This document shows positions 1 to 10,991 of a DNA stretch of 64,000 nucleotides, piece after piece. A model generated the notes under the pieces. The model searched no databases and was not told the origin of the DNA. It was given only the letters and a program-made list of their open reading frames with translations. Numbering within the stretch: the first letter of the stretch is position 1; each line of letters starts with the position of its first letter. The translations under genes and the position numbers were made by a program. This stretch comes from Polymyxa betae (Eukaryota > Endomyxa > Phytomyxea > Plasmodiophorida > Plasmodiophoridae): positions 52,090 through 116,089 of the forward strand of contig RBZT01000424.1 of assembly GCA_003693705.1 (NCBI GenBank), written 5' to 3'.

Positions 1-252
1 CTCCGTCCTCCAAGCTGTACAACAATTGGTCCATCATCAGGTGATCGTCGCAGATGACGTTGCGGATTGGCGCCGAAAGCCAAACAGCGATCCACAATCA
101 TTTCTGTATATAAAACAGCATTCCGATTTAACATTCTGCATAAGTGCCGAAATGGTGCATTTGTCACCTACTCTCAGGCTTTAAGTCTATTGACTGAGAT
201 GATAACATTATACCTTCATCATTGGAGCTACATGTATAGGAACTGATACCAT
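1..252 (-). CDS. tRNA-dihydrouridine synthase, N-terminal part (cut by window edge)
   Basis: N-terminal fragment of a flavin-dependent tRNA-dihydrouridine synthase, which reduces uridines in tRNA D-loops. Exons read 252-214 and 167 to beyond position 1, with a 46-nt intron (168-213). The protein starts MVSVPIHVAPMMK. After the splice it continues with a FRHLCRMLNRNAVLYTEM stretch and then GPIVVQLGG, which are the family's N-terminal flavin-barrel motifs (APM, LYTEM, QLGG). The LYTEM/QLGG wording is closest to the DusA-like branch. The ATG at 252 is the only one that leaves the divergent PCNA gene room for a promoter. The catalytic cysteine and C-terminal helical domain lie outside the window, so the substrate position in tRNA cannot be told. 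Confidence 0.8.
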
Positions 253-413
253 ATTGTCGAAGATAGATGATAAAATTGAAACGAAATGATTGGCGTTTTG
301 GGGCTGGGGGGAATGGTAAGACCCCGAGAAGGTTGCGCCATGGTTCAGAATTTCAGTCCGGGAGGCGACTCTATCTTCATTCGTCATCTTCATCTTATAT
401 TCAATCGGCCATC
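253..413. promoter_or_regulatory. Shared divergent promoter region of DUS and PCNA
   Basis: Only 161 bp separate the two start codons, so both genes must draw on this region. No TATA-like box or other named element is evident. Confidence 0.4.
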
Positions 414-1449
414 ATGTTTGAAGCTAGGCTGGATAACGGTCTCCCTTTCAAGAAGGTACTCGACACCCTGCAGGGCATTGTCGAGGAGGGAAACTTTGAC
501 TGCTCGTCGACCGCTATTTCTATGCAAGTCGGTTGTCTGGAAGGTGTGTTTTTTACCTACTGATTGTTCTATATAGGCAATGGACACTGCTCATGTCGCC
601 CTCATTTCTTTATTCTTAAAAGCTGAAGGTTTTGATCACTTTCGTTCGGATCGAAATATCTCCCTTGGTTTCAAAGTTGAATCCATGTGCAAAGTCAGCT
701 CTCGCCAGAAGTCCGTCATTGTCGATTTTCTTATTAGATCCTGCAGATCTTCAAATGCATGGATAAAGACGATGGTTTGACCATGCGAGCTGACGACGAG
801 GCTGAATCTGTACACTTTGTTTTCGAAAGCCCTCAAACCGAGCGGCTTTCCGAATTCGAGTTGAAGCTTATGGACATCGATTCCGAGCACTTATCGGTCC
901 CTGAGAAGGATTATGCTGTTGTTGTAAGTGTAATGGCTGTATTCGCTGAAAAGGCCTTAGTGTGTTTACTGTAGATCAACATGCCTGCCGCTGAATTCCA
1001 GCGCATCTGCAGAGACTTAATGGCTTTGGGTGAAACTGTTGCTATTGACGCTTCTAAAGATGGTGTCAAGTTTAAAGTTGAAGGTGGAATCGGTTCTGGG
1101 ACTATCGCTATTCGTGCAAAGTAAGGGCCTTGCCGTTACTGCTAAAAATTTCGTCATTTAACGCTCCGTAGTGCTGTTGTTGACGAAAAGAAAGGCGATG
1201 TACCTACAACGATCGAATGCCAAGACCCGGTTGAGCTTCAGTTTGCAATATCATACCTGAACTCTTTCTCTAAGGTTTCCAATTATTGTTTTACTTGATA
1301 TTTGCTTCAGTTGATTTCTCTGTTAGGCTTCCGTATTGAACAAGAAAGTCAAAATTGCTCTGGCTAACGATGCCCCGATAATGGTCGAATACGAAGTCGA
1401 CGAAATCGGTACCTTGCAGTTTTTCTTGGCTCCTAAGATCCAAGAATAA
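414..1449 (+). CDS. PCNA: Proliferating cell nuclear antigen (DNA sliding clamp)
   Basis: Homotrimeric ring that tethers replicative polymerases and repair factors to DNA in the nucleus. Six exons: 414-527, 577-693, 747-923, 975-1120, 1172-1274 and 1327-1449, with introns of 49-53 nt. The product is 259 residues, the family's usual length (about 260). It begins MFEARL, carries the CRDLMALG and GVKFKVEGG segments of the clamp fold, and ends FFLAPKIQE, the interaction-rich C-terminus. The interdomain region reads LMDIDSEHLSVPEKDY, matching the PIP-box-binding loop. An AATAAA lies about 25 nt after the stop. This gene was the best internal standard for the genome's splice rules, because every junction restores known clamp sequence. 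Confidence 0.97.
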
Positions 1450-1598
1450 ATTTTTGCTTTTTTGCCATTGTTTAAATAAACATAACCCTAAATCTGCTTA
1501 CAACATGTAGATAAAAAATTGTGCAGCAAATTCGAATTGCCTGAATATCGAACTTAGATGTTGCGGTGTGGTGACCCATTTGTCTGACGTCCAGTATC

Positions 1599-1909
1599 AT
1601 GAATGGATGTGAGAATTCTCATGACCTCGGTCGATTACCTGCTCAGGCCTCTCTCATATCGTCAACTCTGAGTATACACAGACCTTCAGAGGCACAATCA
1701 TCTCGATCTCCCTCTAAACCTGACTCGGATTATCCTGTGGTAGTCGAAGCGCTTCGACTCCTCTGCCAAAGAATACTGCAATTGAATTTATCTATCCAGC
1801 GGATTGAAAAAAAGTTCCATTCTCTTCAATCAAACTTGTAGGTCTCATTATCGGCTAGTTACCAGCGATTTAATCCAATTGCAGTGAAGATAATCCTGGA
1901 CATTTGTAA
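1599..1909 (+). CDS. Small coiled-coil protein, unknown function
   Basis: Hypothetical protein of 87 residues. Exons are 1599-1837 and 1885-1909, with a 47-nt intron; without splicing the frame stops at 1841. The first half is Ser/Pro-rich and probably disordered. Residues from about 47 to 80 form one amphipathic helix (VVVEALRLLCQRILQLNLSI and onward). The size and single helix resemble subunits of small helical-bundle complexes such as DASH or BLOC-1, but no diagnostic motif is present, so no function is assigned. It sits 150 bp downstream of PCNA on the same strand. Confidence 0.5.
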
Positions 1910-2145
1910 TACCGAAATTTGTTGAAGGAATCACTTCAAAGTAATAAACCTTTATTATATTAATATTTCATGATCATAATAAATTGACAATTTTTTTTGA
2001 AATCATAGGCGAAGTTTTGAATGATTGTTATCATTACTCCTTGTTTGAATAATATATTGGGTACGGAAGTCATCTAACATTGTGTCAAAGCTACATCGGC
2101 GTTTTGCATGAAGGTTCGGCGCTTGGCTTTAGGCAACCTTCCGCC

Positions 2146-5062
2146 ATGGACCTGGTCCGACTCGTCTTGCAACCATCGGGCCCATCTGGACATTGCTCGC
2201 CGATCCCGCTTTACCAGGCATGGCTTCAGTGGCGGTCTTTACAGGGATACTTACAGGGACTGACGCCAAGCGCCTGGTAGATAATCATTTTCCTTCTGCC
2301 TTCCCTTCCTGATCGATCTCTGTAGGCAATCGCTAGTTCAGACGACACGAGAAGAACTGAAACAAAAGCCAATTTCTGAGTGGCTCCGTAATTGCCTTCA
2401 ATCTATGCTTGGGGCTGACAAAACGTCAATCAGTTGTTCATTTGTACAAGCAGTCGCTCAAGATCTGGACTCTCTTTATGCCGTATGCATATTAAACTTC
2501 CGTTTTTCAAAGTGGATAAACGCTGTGCTAGATATGCCAAATTGCTGCTGTGACTCTTCCTGAAACAATTGGCGTCTCGTTCTGCAAAAACCAGCTGCGA
2601 TCATTGCTATTAGGACGTTGGTCGAAGTCATTCGAAAACCCTTCTGATTCGCAACATGCCGTCATGCAAGTTATCACCAACATTGTTGGTGCTGATGAGG
2701 TCATTTTAGCTGTCCATTCCATCATCGTCTCTGGAAAGGAATTCGCGGTCCCTGCATTATTGGCTGTTTTCCATTCAGAGCCATTTCGGTCCGATTTTAT
2801 TGGTTTGTGGCTTTTTATCAGTTATCGTTTGATCGATTTTCGTATTTTGTGACCATCGCTGCTTCTAGAAATCTTTAATCGTCAAACTTCTGCAAGATTT
2901 TAGCTGAAAACCGGTTAGATAGAATGAAGTCAACTTTGACGACCTGGTTCAACAGTGCCATTGAACATAATGATATAATGCAAATAATTGGTATTGGTCA
3001 GGGGCTGATAACACGATGGAATAACATTACTTTCAGGCACGATGCGGGTGGCTCAAACGCTCTCATTCGCTCTTAAGAACACACAGTCGGGATATTCTCG
3101 ATTTCAGTATTCTCTTTGGATACAGAAACTGGTCGTTAACAATTGAACCTCCTGTAGCATATCGTGCGGAACCTAACCATCATTTTTATTGGTAGGTTCT
3201 GGATCTATTCGCGCTTAAATCAATCGCATCGGAACGTCAGCTGCGTTTAATTTTAAAGGCCATGATTAAGTGTGTAAAATAGGCATACTGAATCTTTGCC
3301 TTTCTAAAGATTTTGCTGCAGGTCGAAACCGTCAGACTGGAGCGACACAATCAAAGCTCATCAGGCTACAATCGCTCGTTTGAGCTGCCATCACGATCTT
3401 TGCTCGGCCTATATTGCCGGCGGTTCGCCCGCTCTTCCAATGGCCGAAATCGTCGCTTGCAATTGTCTCAGGCATATTGCTATCGGAATTGATGGTCACG
3501 TCTCTGAAGTACTCATCAAGACCACATTGAATTGTTACTTGAAATCTGTCGTCTTGTCATTGCGAGCCCTTCGCTCTGAGAATGGCACCAACGCGAATCT
3601 GGTAAACGACATCGACCAATATGCATCTGTATTGTCATGTTTGAACTCACCATTTGAATCCATCGTTCTTGACATGACGCATTCTCTGTTTGCTTCCAGC
3701 ATCACAGAATTTGAGCTCGGTGCATTAGCAATGTTAGTTGCATCGGGATTGAGGAAGGATTCGCTCGTTTTCTTGTCTCTCGTTGATAAGATCCCGTTCA
3801 AACATCTCGATAATGTTTTGCTATTCGCTCTACATTTGATCCGGGCGCTCTCGGTTTTTAATTGTCCCGCTGGAAGTGCTGCTGATTCAAGTTCAGTGTT
3901 GAAGCTGTTCGCCAAGCTGTCCTACTTGACGGAAAGACACGATTTTTTCCATGATGGACCTTCTTGTAGAACAGCGACATGTTTATTGATTTCAGAAATG
4001 AAATCGGTGTTGTCGCTCCGGGTTGGTCCAATTGACTTTAATCGCGTTTGCATCACCGATATTCTGGAGCTCGAAGTCGAACAACACGATTCATGTTCAT
4101 CCTGGATCTGTTTCTTCATAAGAAGGCGCTTTGGTCCCGAATCCGTTGCAGACAGAATCGATACGTTTATTGTTAATCGATTGGCGACAGGATCGCAGCT
4201 ACTCTCGGCCTCATTCGCTTCCTTGATTCGAGCAAACTTCGACCTGTTTCCAAAGAAAAATTTGAAAGATTTGTTGCAGAAAGTCAGGTCGAAGTCATCA
4301 ATACCACTACCGAGGCTCCTGCAAATAATTACGGCCTTTGGTGGTGATTTGGATTTGCATTCGGTTGAATGTTTTCTGGTGGAAGCTATCGCGCAATCGT
4401 CAGGTTCGATCACCAAGCTTCACAGCGATGAAATGCGTCAGGTGATTTGGCTTTACAAAACGTATTCCATGACGGAGCCAAAAGACGCCCAGCTACAGGC
4501 GTTGTTTTATGCCGATAGTGATCGCCTGCGGGATTTAGATGAGACCTCGAAGATCATCGCGATTGCATGTTTAACTGTGCTAAATTCGTCAAATACCCAA
4601 GCACTCTTCAGTTCACTGCAATTAGCAAATAATTGTCGATTTGCTGCTCAACTATTTCGTCGGCTCGTCCTGGATGGGCATTTTGATATATGCAAGCTGG
4701 TTTGCCATCATGTTGGCTCCATAGATATCATTGCGAGTGCATTCCCCGATTTACAACCAGATGCAGCATTAACATTAATACGGATCGGGCTAGCATTCCC
4801 AGATACTGTCAACAAAGCGAGCCAGAGTTCTGAACTGTTGCATTGTTTGTTACGACATTACATTTGCTCTGTTCCTCAAGCATTACAAGATTGTTCGAAT
4901 GGGTTACTCTGGGCAAATTCTGCCAGGAACATGATGAAATGTATTCTTGAACGAAGTGATGTCCAAGTTTCGCATGACTTACTTCAACAATTTCAATTGT
5001 TGTGCCCTGGTGTAGAACCAATCAGCAACTCTAAACCATCCCATAATGGTGCTGTCAGATAA
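2146..5062 (+). CDS. Large alpha-helical protein of unknown function
   Basis: Protein of 851 residues. Exons: 2146-2276, 2326-2482, 2532-2802, 2904-2990, 3037-3131, 3196-3269 and one 1.74-kb exon 3322-5062. Introns are 46-101 nt and all junctions keep the frame. The ATG at 2146 has a CCGCCATGG context; an in-frame codon at 2080 is the alternative upstream limit. The whole protein is predicted helical, Leu/Ala/Ser-rich, without signal peptide, membrane segment or catalytic motif. It looks like a HEAT/ARM-type scaffold, as seen in subunits of Integrator, Mediator or Fanconi complexes. No family could be recognised. The long antisense frames under the last exon are shadows. Confidence 0.75.
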
Positions 5063-5468
5063 ATAACATTCTTAAAAACAGAAAATACTGCATGCAGCAT
5101 AGAGTCGGCGCGTGCTCGGAGTTCAATGTCGCGATCTCTGGACATGATTATTGTTGAGGTCTCAGTGCTGGTTTTTGACAATCCACAGCAGACTCAGTTC
5201 CACGACGCTTTTCGCGAATGGAGTCAATGATCTACCTCTGACAGCAGCCGAGTAGTTGGAACTATAAAGTTACTGTTATCATAACATGAAAGAACACTAT
5301 AGCGACGATTGATTGTATTTCTATTCTGTTCGAACTAACTGTATTCATAAAATATGATTTTGTATAAGGCCTACCTATACTGTAAGGTGATTATGTATTA
5401 TTATGTGATTTCTAGTGTGTACTGCAGTATATAAGACAGTATGTGTATCATACTCATATAGTATTGAT
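5063..5468. other. Intergenic, no gene seen
   Basis: About 400 bp of AT-rich DNA between the helical orphan and the next small gene. It holds short palindromic AT stretches and TATAAGAC-like sequence near 5430. No spliceable coding potential was found. Confidence 0.4.
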
Positions 5469-5936
5469 ATGTCTATAGACATAGATCCACAAGTCGCTCA
5501 TCAACTTCATCATGTCGTCAGTCCAATAATTGGCCCGCATGTCGCCTGCATTAATCGGTGCTGCTGTAGGAGGAGGTAGGGGACAGACTCGCCGCCCCAA
5601 TTCGATCGGATCTGGATTTGGATGAGACCGAGCTGCTGCTGGCTGGATCGCTGGGTGATAAGCTGGTATTGGCGCTTCGAGAATGGAGATCAGGACCAAG
5701 GGTCGAGTCTGTCAGCATTGAACTGCTTAAAGTTGCTATTTTGCAATTGCCAATGACAGAGTTAATCAATGTCTTAGGTGATGAGAGCTCATGGGCTTGA
5801 AAATGGATGGACACCACGACAGACTTCAAATGCAGAACGAAAGCTACGTCTTCTATTAAGACGAGTTCGTCAGAACAATCCGGGAGCCACCGAACCTAGC
5901 TCCAAAAAGCGACGTAAACGTGCCAGATATTCCTGA
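5469..5936 (+). CDS. Small protein with C-terminal basic (nuclear-localisation-like) tail
   Basis: Hypothetical protein of 121 residues assembled from three exons: 5469-5513, 5570-5731 and 5778-5936, with introns of 56 and 46 nt. The central part is acidic and Leu-rich (DLDLDETELLLAGSLGDKL). The last 50 residues are Arg/Lys-rich and end SSKKRRKRARYS, a strong nuclear-localisation-type cluster. Support comes only from frame continuity across two introns of typical size; no homologue was recognised. The second intron starts GTTGCT, a weak donor, so the third exon is the least certain part. Confidence 0.45.
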
Positions 5937-6688
5937 CCTTTTGTGATGCTGTTATCAATCGATATCTATATTTATTTATTTATCATTAACTACATTTAAT
6001 ATCAAAGACAGAAATATTGGCCTGAGTCTATTTGGGTTTCCATTTCAGTCCCGTTGCTGCTCTAATTATAGATGCGTCTGGACAACGCCAAAGACGTGCT
6101 TGCAGCTGGCCAATGGTTCGTCACTGAGGCTTTCTTGATACTCTCCCCATAGCTGACATGGCAACGGTCAATTCAGAGAACAGCCACGAAAATTTAGCTT
6201 CAACGATTCACTTGACAGTTGGCAATCCACCTTCAAACCCAAATTCCGCTTAATTCATGACCATCACCTGATGCAGATCGGTTCCTCTCTGAACTAAGCA
6301 CCTTCGATCAGTGTCTCCATGGGTCAACAGCTTTCTCTGTTTTGCCATTTATCCATATGTGTGATGTTGTTAGAGGCAGAGATTCATTACTAGAAATCTG
6401 CTTTGCAATTCGAGTCTAGAAGTTGGTTATACCTAACATCTATCGATTTCTAAACCCAATATCCTGCATTTTCTATATTTCCAATCAAATAATCATATTG
6501 ACAACTTATAAGAATCTATTCACATCATGTAGCAGTATTGAACCGCTGTAAACTGCCACGTAGAAACATGAAATCTGCAACCAGATTTCATTGATCAATT
6601 CCAAGTCATGCAATCCAGATTTTTCTAATCCATTACCTATTCAAGCAATTACAATGATATTGTTAATCATGTTGTTTCGTCTTATAGC
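5937..6688. other. Intergenic AT-rich DNA, no gene seen
   Basis: About 750 bp with stops in all frames and no convincing pair of splice sites joining longer frames. Nothing further can be said from the sequence. Confidence 0.4.
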
Positions 6689-7108
6689 CTAAAAACATAA
6701 CGTCAGATGGATACGTTTATTAGGACTAAACATGTGGAATAGTAGTTTTAAGCGTTCTGGCAATTGATCTTCAGGTTTATTTTGTATCAGGAAATGACCA
6801 ATTGAACCGAACGGTTGGATTGAAACCAGATGACCTATTGAACATTGATGAGATAGTGGCAGTTTTATTTGATAAATCAGCAACAAAATGCATACACAAT
6901 GATTCAATCTTCAGCATTGATCAGTTTCTGTCCGAGTATTAACATGTATTATCGTGGAAACAATTTCCATGAAATTTGAGATTCCGATGTTTGCATCTCT
7001 GTATAATGCACAACATGCATAATGTGTCAATATCATCAAGTATATCCATAAACCACTACTTGATGATTCATCTGCAATATCACCTGCTGTAGAATGAAGG
7101 CTTATCAC
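6689..7108 (-). CDS. Possible small two-exon gene, unresolved
   Basis: Two open stretches on the minus strand look protein-like. One near 7090-6911 has a hydrophobic helix (LWIYLMILTHYACCALY). The other near 6880-6689 ends with a polar helix (NKPEDQLPERLKLLFHMF). They may be exons of one gene lying downstream of the SDR gene on the same strand. I could not find a start codon or a splice pair that joins them cleanly, so boundaries are only the limits of the open frames. Confidence 0.25.
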
Positions 7109-7293
7109 GATCTTGATAGTCTGATCGCTAACAAATGGAGCCGATAGAAACTTGAGGACCTCTATGCTCTAAGATCTGTTAACATAAGAGATATCACACA
7201 CATGTGTTCAGATTCCTATTTAGATCGTATTTAAGCAATATATTTACATTCAATCAATGGTAATACTGTACTTCGACATTATTACTATCTCTA

Positions 7294-8322
7294 TCATTTA
7301 TTTAGAAATTGTTGAATGCTTTCATCATAACCTGTGTACTTGAGAGCTGCCATACTAAGACCGGCGAATGCCATTAATGAGCAGGTAATCCCCAACCCAA
7401 TTGCAATTCGATGTTTTGTGACGATTGATTTCGGCTTAGTCTCATGATCAGGCTCTAATTTCTGAAATAAATCATCCCAGGTTTTAGCCTGACTCGGGTC
7501 ACCGCTTATTTCAAATGTGCATCGTCGAGTCTGATCTAAACGTTCAATGGTCTCGACAATAACATCTGTCAATGATGCTATAGGGATGAGAGGGTATCCT
7601 CTTAGTCTTAATAGAGGAGCTCGACCTTGATGGAATGAGATATCGCTAACAGATCGATGCATTGATGTCATGGTGCATTGAACGTTATGAGGTCGAATAA
7701 CAGTATAATCGAGACCCGATCCTTAATTGCAATCAATCAGATATGGCATTATACCTGTTAAACAGCTTTATACCTTTAATAAGACATTCTCCATTTGCCT
7801 TCCAATAATACATGTAATTCTGTGTCAAATTACCAAACATTGTTGCAATCCTAAACGGCCTTCCAACTGGATTGATACAAATCAGAACAAGATCGTGGTA
7901 TATCAACATACTGGACCTGCTGGAGGCTCGATCATCACGATCCTCTGTAATGTTGAAGAGTTTTTTGCTGCATCGCAAAGCTGCTGAATCGCCAGGTAAT
8001 CGACCGATTTTGACGAATCCGGTGACGAAGAGAACAAATCGATAAAACGCCAACGAGATCGTGGTCCTACACACCAGACGACGATATCAATTCCATCCAT
8101 GGCCATGTGAATATCTTCAGATGATAATTGCTTGGTTAAATAGAGTTTAATACGACCTGATTCGATGGCATCACCAAACATAGCATGAGCACGATCTTGA
8201 TCACGAACAAGTATAGATGTAAGATAATCAGTATTAGTTAATATCTGTTGAGTTAAACATGATCCAATAGTCCCTGTAGCTCCTACTATCAAGATAGCTC
8301 TCTGTTCCTTCAATTTCGTCAT
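7294..8322 (-). CDS. SDR/NmrA-type NAD(P)-binding protein with C-terminal membrane helix
   Basis: Rossmann-fold protein of the atypical short-chain dehydrogenase group. Exons (minus): 8322-7917, 7866-7774 and 7721-7294, with introns of 50 and 52 nt; the product is 308 residues. The nucleotide-binding glycine motif VGATGTIGS is at residues 12-20. After the second splice comes SGLDYTVIRP, the segment that follows the active-site helix in this group. No clear YxxxK catalytic pair is visible, so it may bind cofactor without being an oxidoreductase, as NmrA-like and complex I NDUFA9-like proteins do. A hydrophobic segment (GLGITCSLMAFAGLSMAAL) lies about 20 residues from the C-terminus and suggests tail-anchoring. 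Confidence 0.75.
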
Positions 8323-8855
8323 AATTCAATTTGAGAATATCTTGAGATTACAGGCCGTTCATATATGAAGTCGGAGGATTCCGATTCACAAGATTTGATA
8401 TTCATCGGAGATCAAAATTCATATTAGTTTTGTATTGATGGAATATCTCTTGGTCATAATAACGTCTAATACACCAGATACATTAATAACCTGTTCCTGC
8501 CTATATTAACATGATGTTATTTGCAATAATATTACCTCATATATACTCGGGATGTGTTTGTTTGAGACCACATGAAGCTATAGATGCAGCTGATGCCAAC
8601 CATGCAGGTCTATCTGATCTATTCGTGCAGCAGATCACGAGATGAGCCGTGATAGAGCAACCGCCCCTGGAACTTGATTAAAGGATTCCATTGGCATAGA
8701 TACTGGTTGTGTCTATGCAGGACCATCTCTCGTTATCACCATATACATAGATCATAATATTCATGATCATCAACTTTACTGCAGTTTCATATTCTGCAAA
8801 TGTCTCGGCATATTGTCAGCACAACTCAATGTGACTCTGTTAGTTAAACAAGTGA
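8323..8855. other. AT-rich region with unresolved minus-strand coding signal
   Basis: Between 8530 and 8700, minus-strand frames give protein-like text such as SDRPAWLASAASIASCGLKQ. A 55-nt candidate intron (GTTCCA to AATAG) would join it to an upstream exon. A second, incompatible reading also exists nearby. This could be the end of a gene or a decayed one, and no boundaries are proposed. Confidence 0.25.
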
Positions 8856-9391
8856 TTATTCATTGAACGTATGGCTGAGATTTTGGTCATGCTCATATAT
8901 GGGATGTTGCTCCCCTGCCTGATCCGGCAATCGCACATCATCACGCCACACTTCACCTGCAAGACAATGAGCTGCGAATCAAGAGGGTGCTCCCGGTAGT
9001 TTGCATCCTCTGCCTGCGTCGGTCAACGATCTCCACGCAATCACAGAAGACCTGTGTAGACCCAGATATCCTGCCTAATTTCCATCATCACTAAATGCAC
9101 ATCACCAGTATCCTGCACGTCGATTTTCTGTCCAGCTCGCAGGCAGATAACCCAGGGCGTAACTTGTCATCCACCTCGCGTTCACGGCGACCTCATACGT
9201 GAACCAGGAGCCGCGTCTTTAGCAGGAGACAATCCTGCATCAGTATACGCCCTGGATCCAAGCACGGATCCAGAATTTGGTAAGCGAGGAGCGCCAGAAG
9301 ATGATCCCGTCCAACGCCGAACTCTTAGCAGAATGCCACGACTTTCTGATGATTGTGAACTGAAGTCAGTGCAATCATTTTATGAATGACG
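8856..9391 (-). CDS. Possible multi-exon gene in a GC-richer patch, partly resolved
   Basis: On the minus strand, open frames at about 9380-9215, 9180-9070 and 8935-8856 can be joined through GT-AG pairs (a 36-nt and an 80-nt intron). Text across the last junction includes DVHLVMMEIRQDIWVYT followed by AHCLAGEVWRDDV, ending at a stop at 8856. The patch is visibly richer in G+C than the DNA either side. The 5' end and start codon were not found. The plus strand also has an open frame here without ATG, so strand choice is not certain. No family recognised. Confidence 0.3.
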
Positions 9392-9510
9392 CTCCTTGTA
9401 CTGATCTGCAATAGAGGATACCTTTCGTCTTCAAGACAGGTTTGCAAAGACACACACCAGTGTTCAAGCTGCTCATTTTCTTAAATAATAAAATACTGAC
9501 AGATCTTTTA

Positions 9511-10872
9511 TTATGAATTAAGATATGTTCGATCTAATAGCAGATCTATAGGAAGTGATCTAAGAATATTCTCTGCATTATCAATACCTTGATCTCGAAG
9601 ATTATGCTCTAATTCTTCTATTGAACATATCTTGAATGCAATAGAATCAGACAGCCTTGGATCAATACAATGTTGCCAACTAGAAATCTTCATTCGATGA
9701 ACTTCATACCAGAATTTCCACCATAATCTATTCATCAAAAAGGTAATGATTAAATCACATAGAGATATGAATACATTAAATACTAACATTTGATGATCTT
9801 GATAGGATGTGAATATCTTCATGATCTTCATTAACTCTTGAATTGATTGTCTATTATTACTTGATCTTGTAAATATATGATCATATAATGGACATGTATG
9901 TCTATAATCATACAGGAACTTGTATAATTCATCAATAGTGAGATGAATGTGATTATAGATCTCTGTATGAACTACAATATTGAATATATAAGTAATATGT
10001 AGATATATGATAATATGAACTAACATGATAATGGAAGTGATTGAATACTCATCTGATAATGTTCATATGCATCATGATGTAATCGTGATAGAGCATTATC
10101 AATATGAGATCCAATTACAGCACGTGTACGTCCATGGTTTAGAAGACAATGTAGTTCAGCGAGGGATCCCTCCTGATCTACATCTAGTTCAATGATATCG
10201 CTGCAGGTACTGAACTGTATCCGGACTATGAATGGGAATGGATCAACCTAGAATAAGGATATATCTAGGGTTTAGGGTTTGACTTCAGGTCTATCTAACC
10301 TGTATATGAGCTGGCTCATATAATATTCCATCACATAGACAGAATCTATGCTTATCACAATGACGCCATTCTAGTTCAGTACCATCCAAGATCATCATAC
10401 AATCTCTGACCAGGGAATCGTACTGATTTGGGCCGATCTCGGCTCGAATCGCGATCGCCTTTGCAAATCGATCGAGTCCAATACTGTGTTCGATTCGTTT
10501 GTTATCACAATGTCGGTCCCATAATAGTCGATGCATTGGATTTTTGATTAAACAAATCTGTTGTGGATCTAGAATAATATCATCATGATCATGATCATTG
10601 ATATCATCATTGATAGTATAATCTATCTTATATATAGTCCGATCTGGAGATTCGAATTCACTTCTTAAGAATGCATCCCAGGATTCCTGCCAGAATTGCT
10701 TTATCCATTGATCTCGATGTATGGATACCTGATTATCTAATAGTCGTTTGAGGACAGATGAGAATCCTGCCATCTGGTCATGATCTGATATACATGATCT
10801 GAACATATTCAATGGGTAATGACGTGATAGTTTACAGATCTTGATCGGGATCATGGGCTCAACATCAAACAT
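9511..10872 (-). CDS. Orphan protein of 410 residues
   Basis: Exons (minus): 10872-10300, 10247-10049 and 9971-9511, with introns of 52 and 77 nt; all junctions keep frame and the coding sum is exactly 411 codons. The protein is rich in Ile, Asp, His and Arg. It has an Asp/His run around residues 95-105 and a possible membrane-spanning or buried helix near residue 310 (VFNVFISLCDLIITFLM). No conserved motif was recognised. It diverges from the kinesin gene, with 119 bp between starts. Its first intron contains two tandem TTTAGGG units (10266-10280). Confidence 0.6.
10266..10280 (+). repeat. Two tandem TTTAGGG-type telomere-like units
   Basis: TAGGGTTTAGGGTTT lies inside the first intron of the 410-residue orphan. 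Two units are far too few for an old telomere. It is either chance or a telo-box-like element. Confidence 0.5.
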
Positions 10873-10991
10873 TTCAAACTAAACGATTTGGTCGGTAACA
10901 ACGTGTCAATACATCCATCATTATATTATATATTGAGTCAATAATTCATTAGAATTGTAGTATATATTTATGTAGGCTTGATGAAGATATT

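Noticed and set aside
267-576. Plus-strand frames overlapping the PCNA start in other phases
   Set aside because: They are out of frame with PCNA exon 1, whose identity is certain, and cross its promoter.
3535-4416. Two minus-strand frames of 126 and 164 codons
   Set aside because: They lie opposite the long coding exon of the helical orphan and show no domain pattern; they are shadows of its codon usage.
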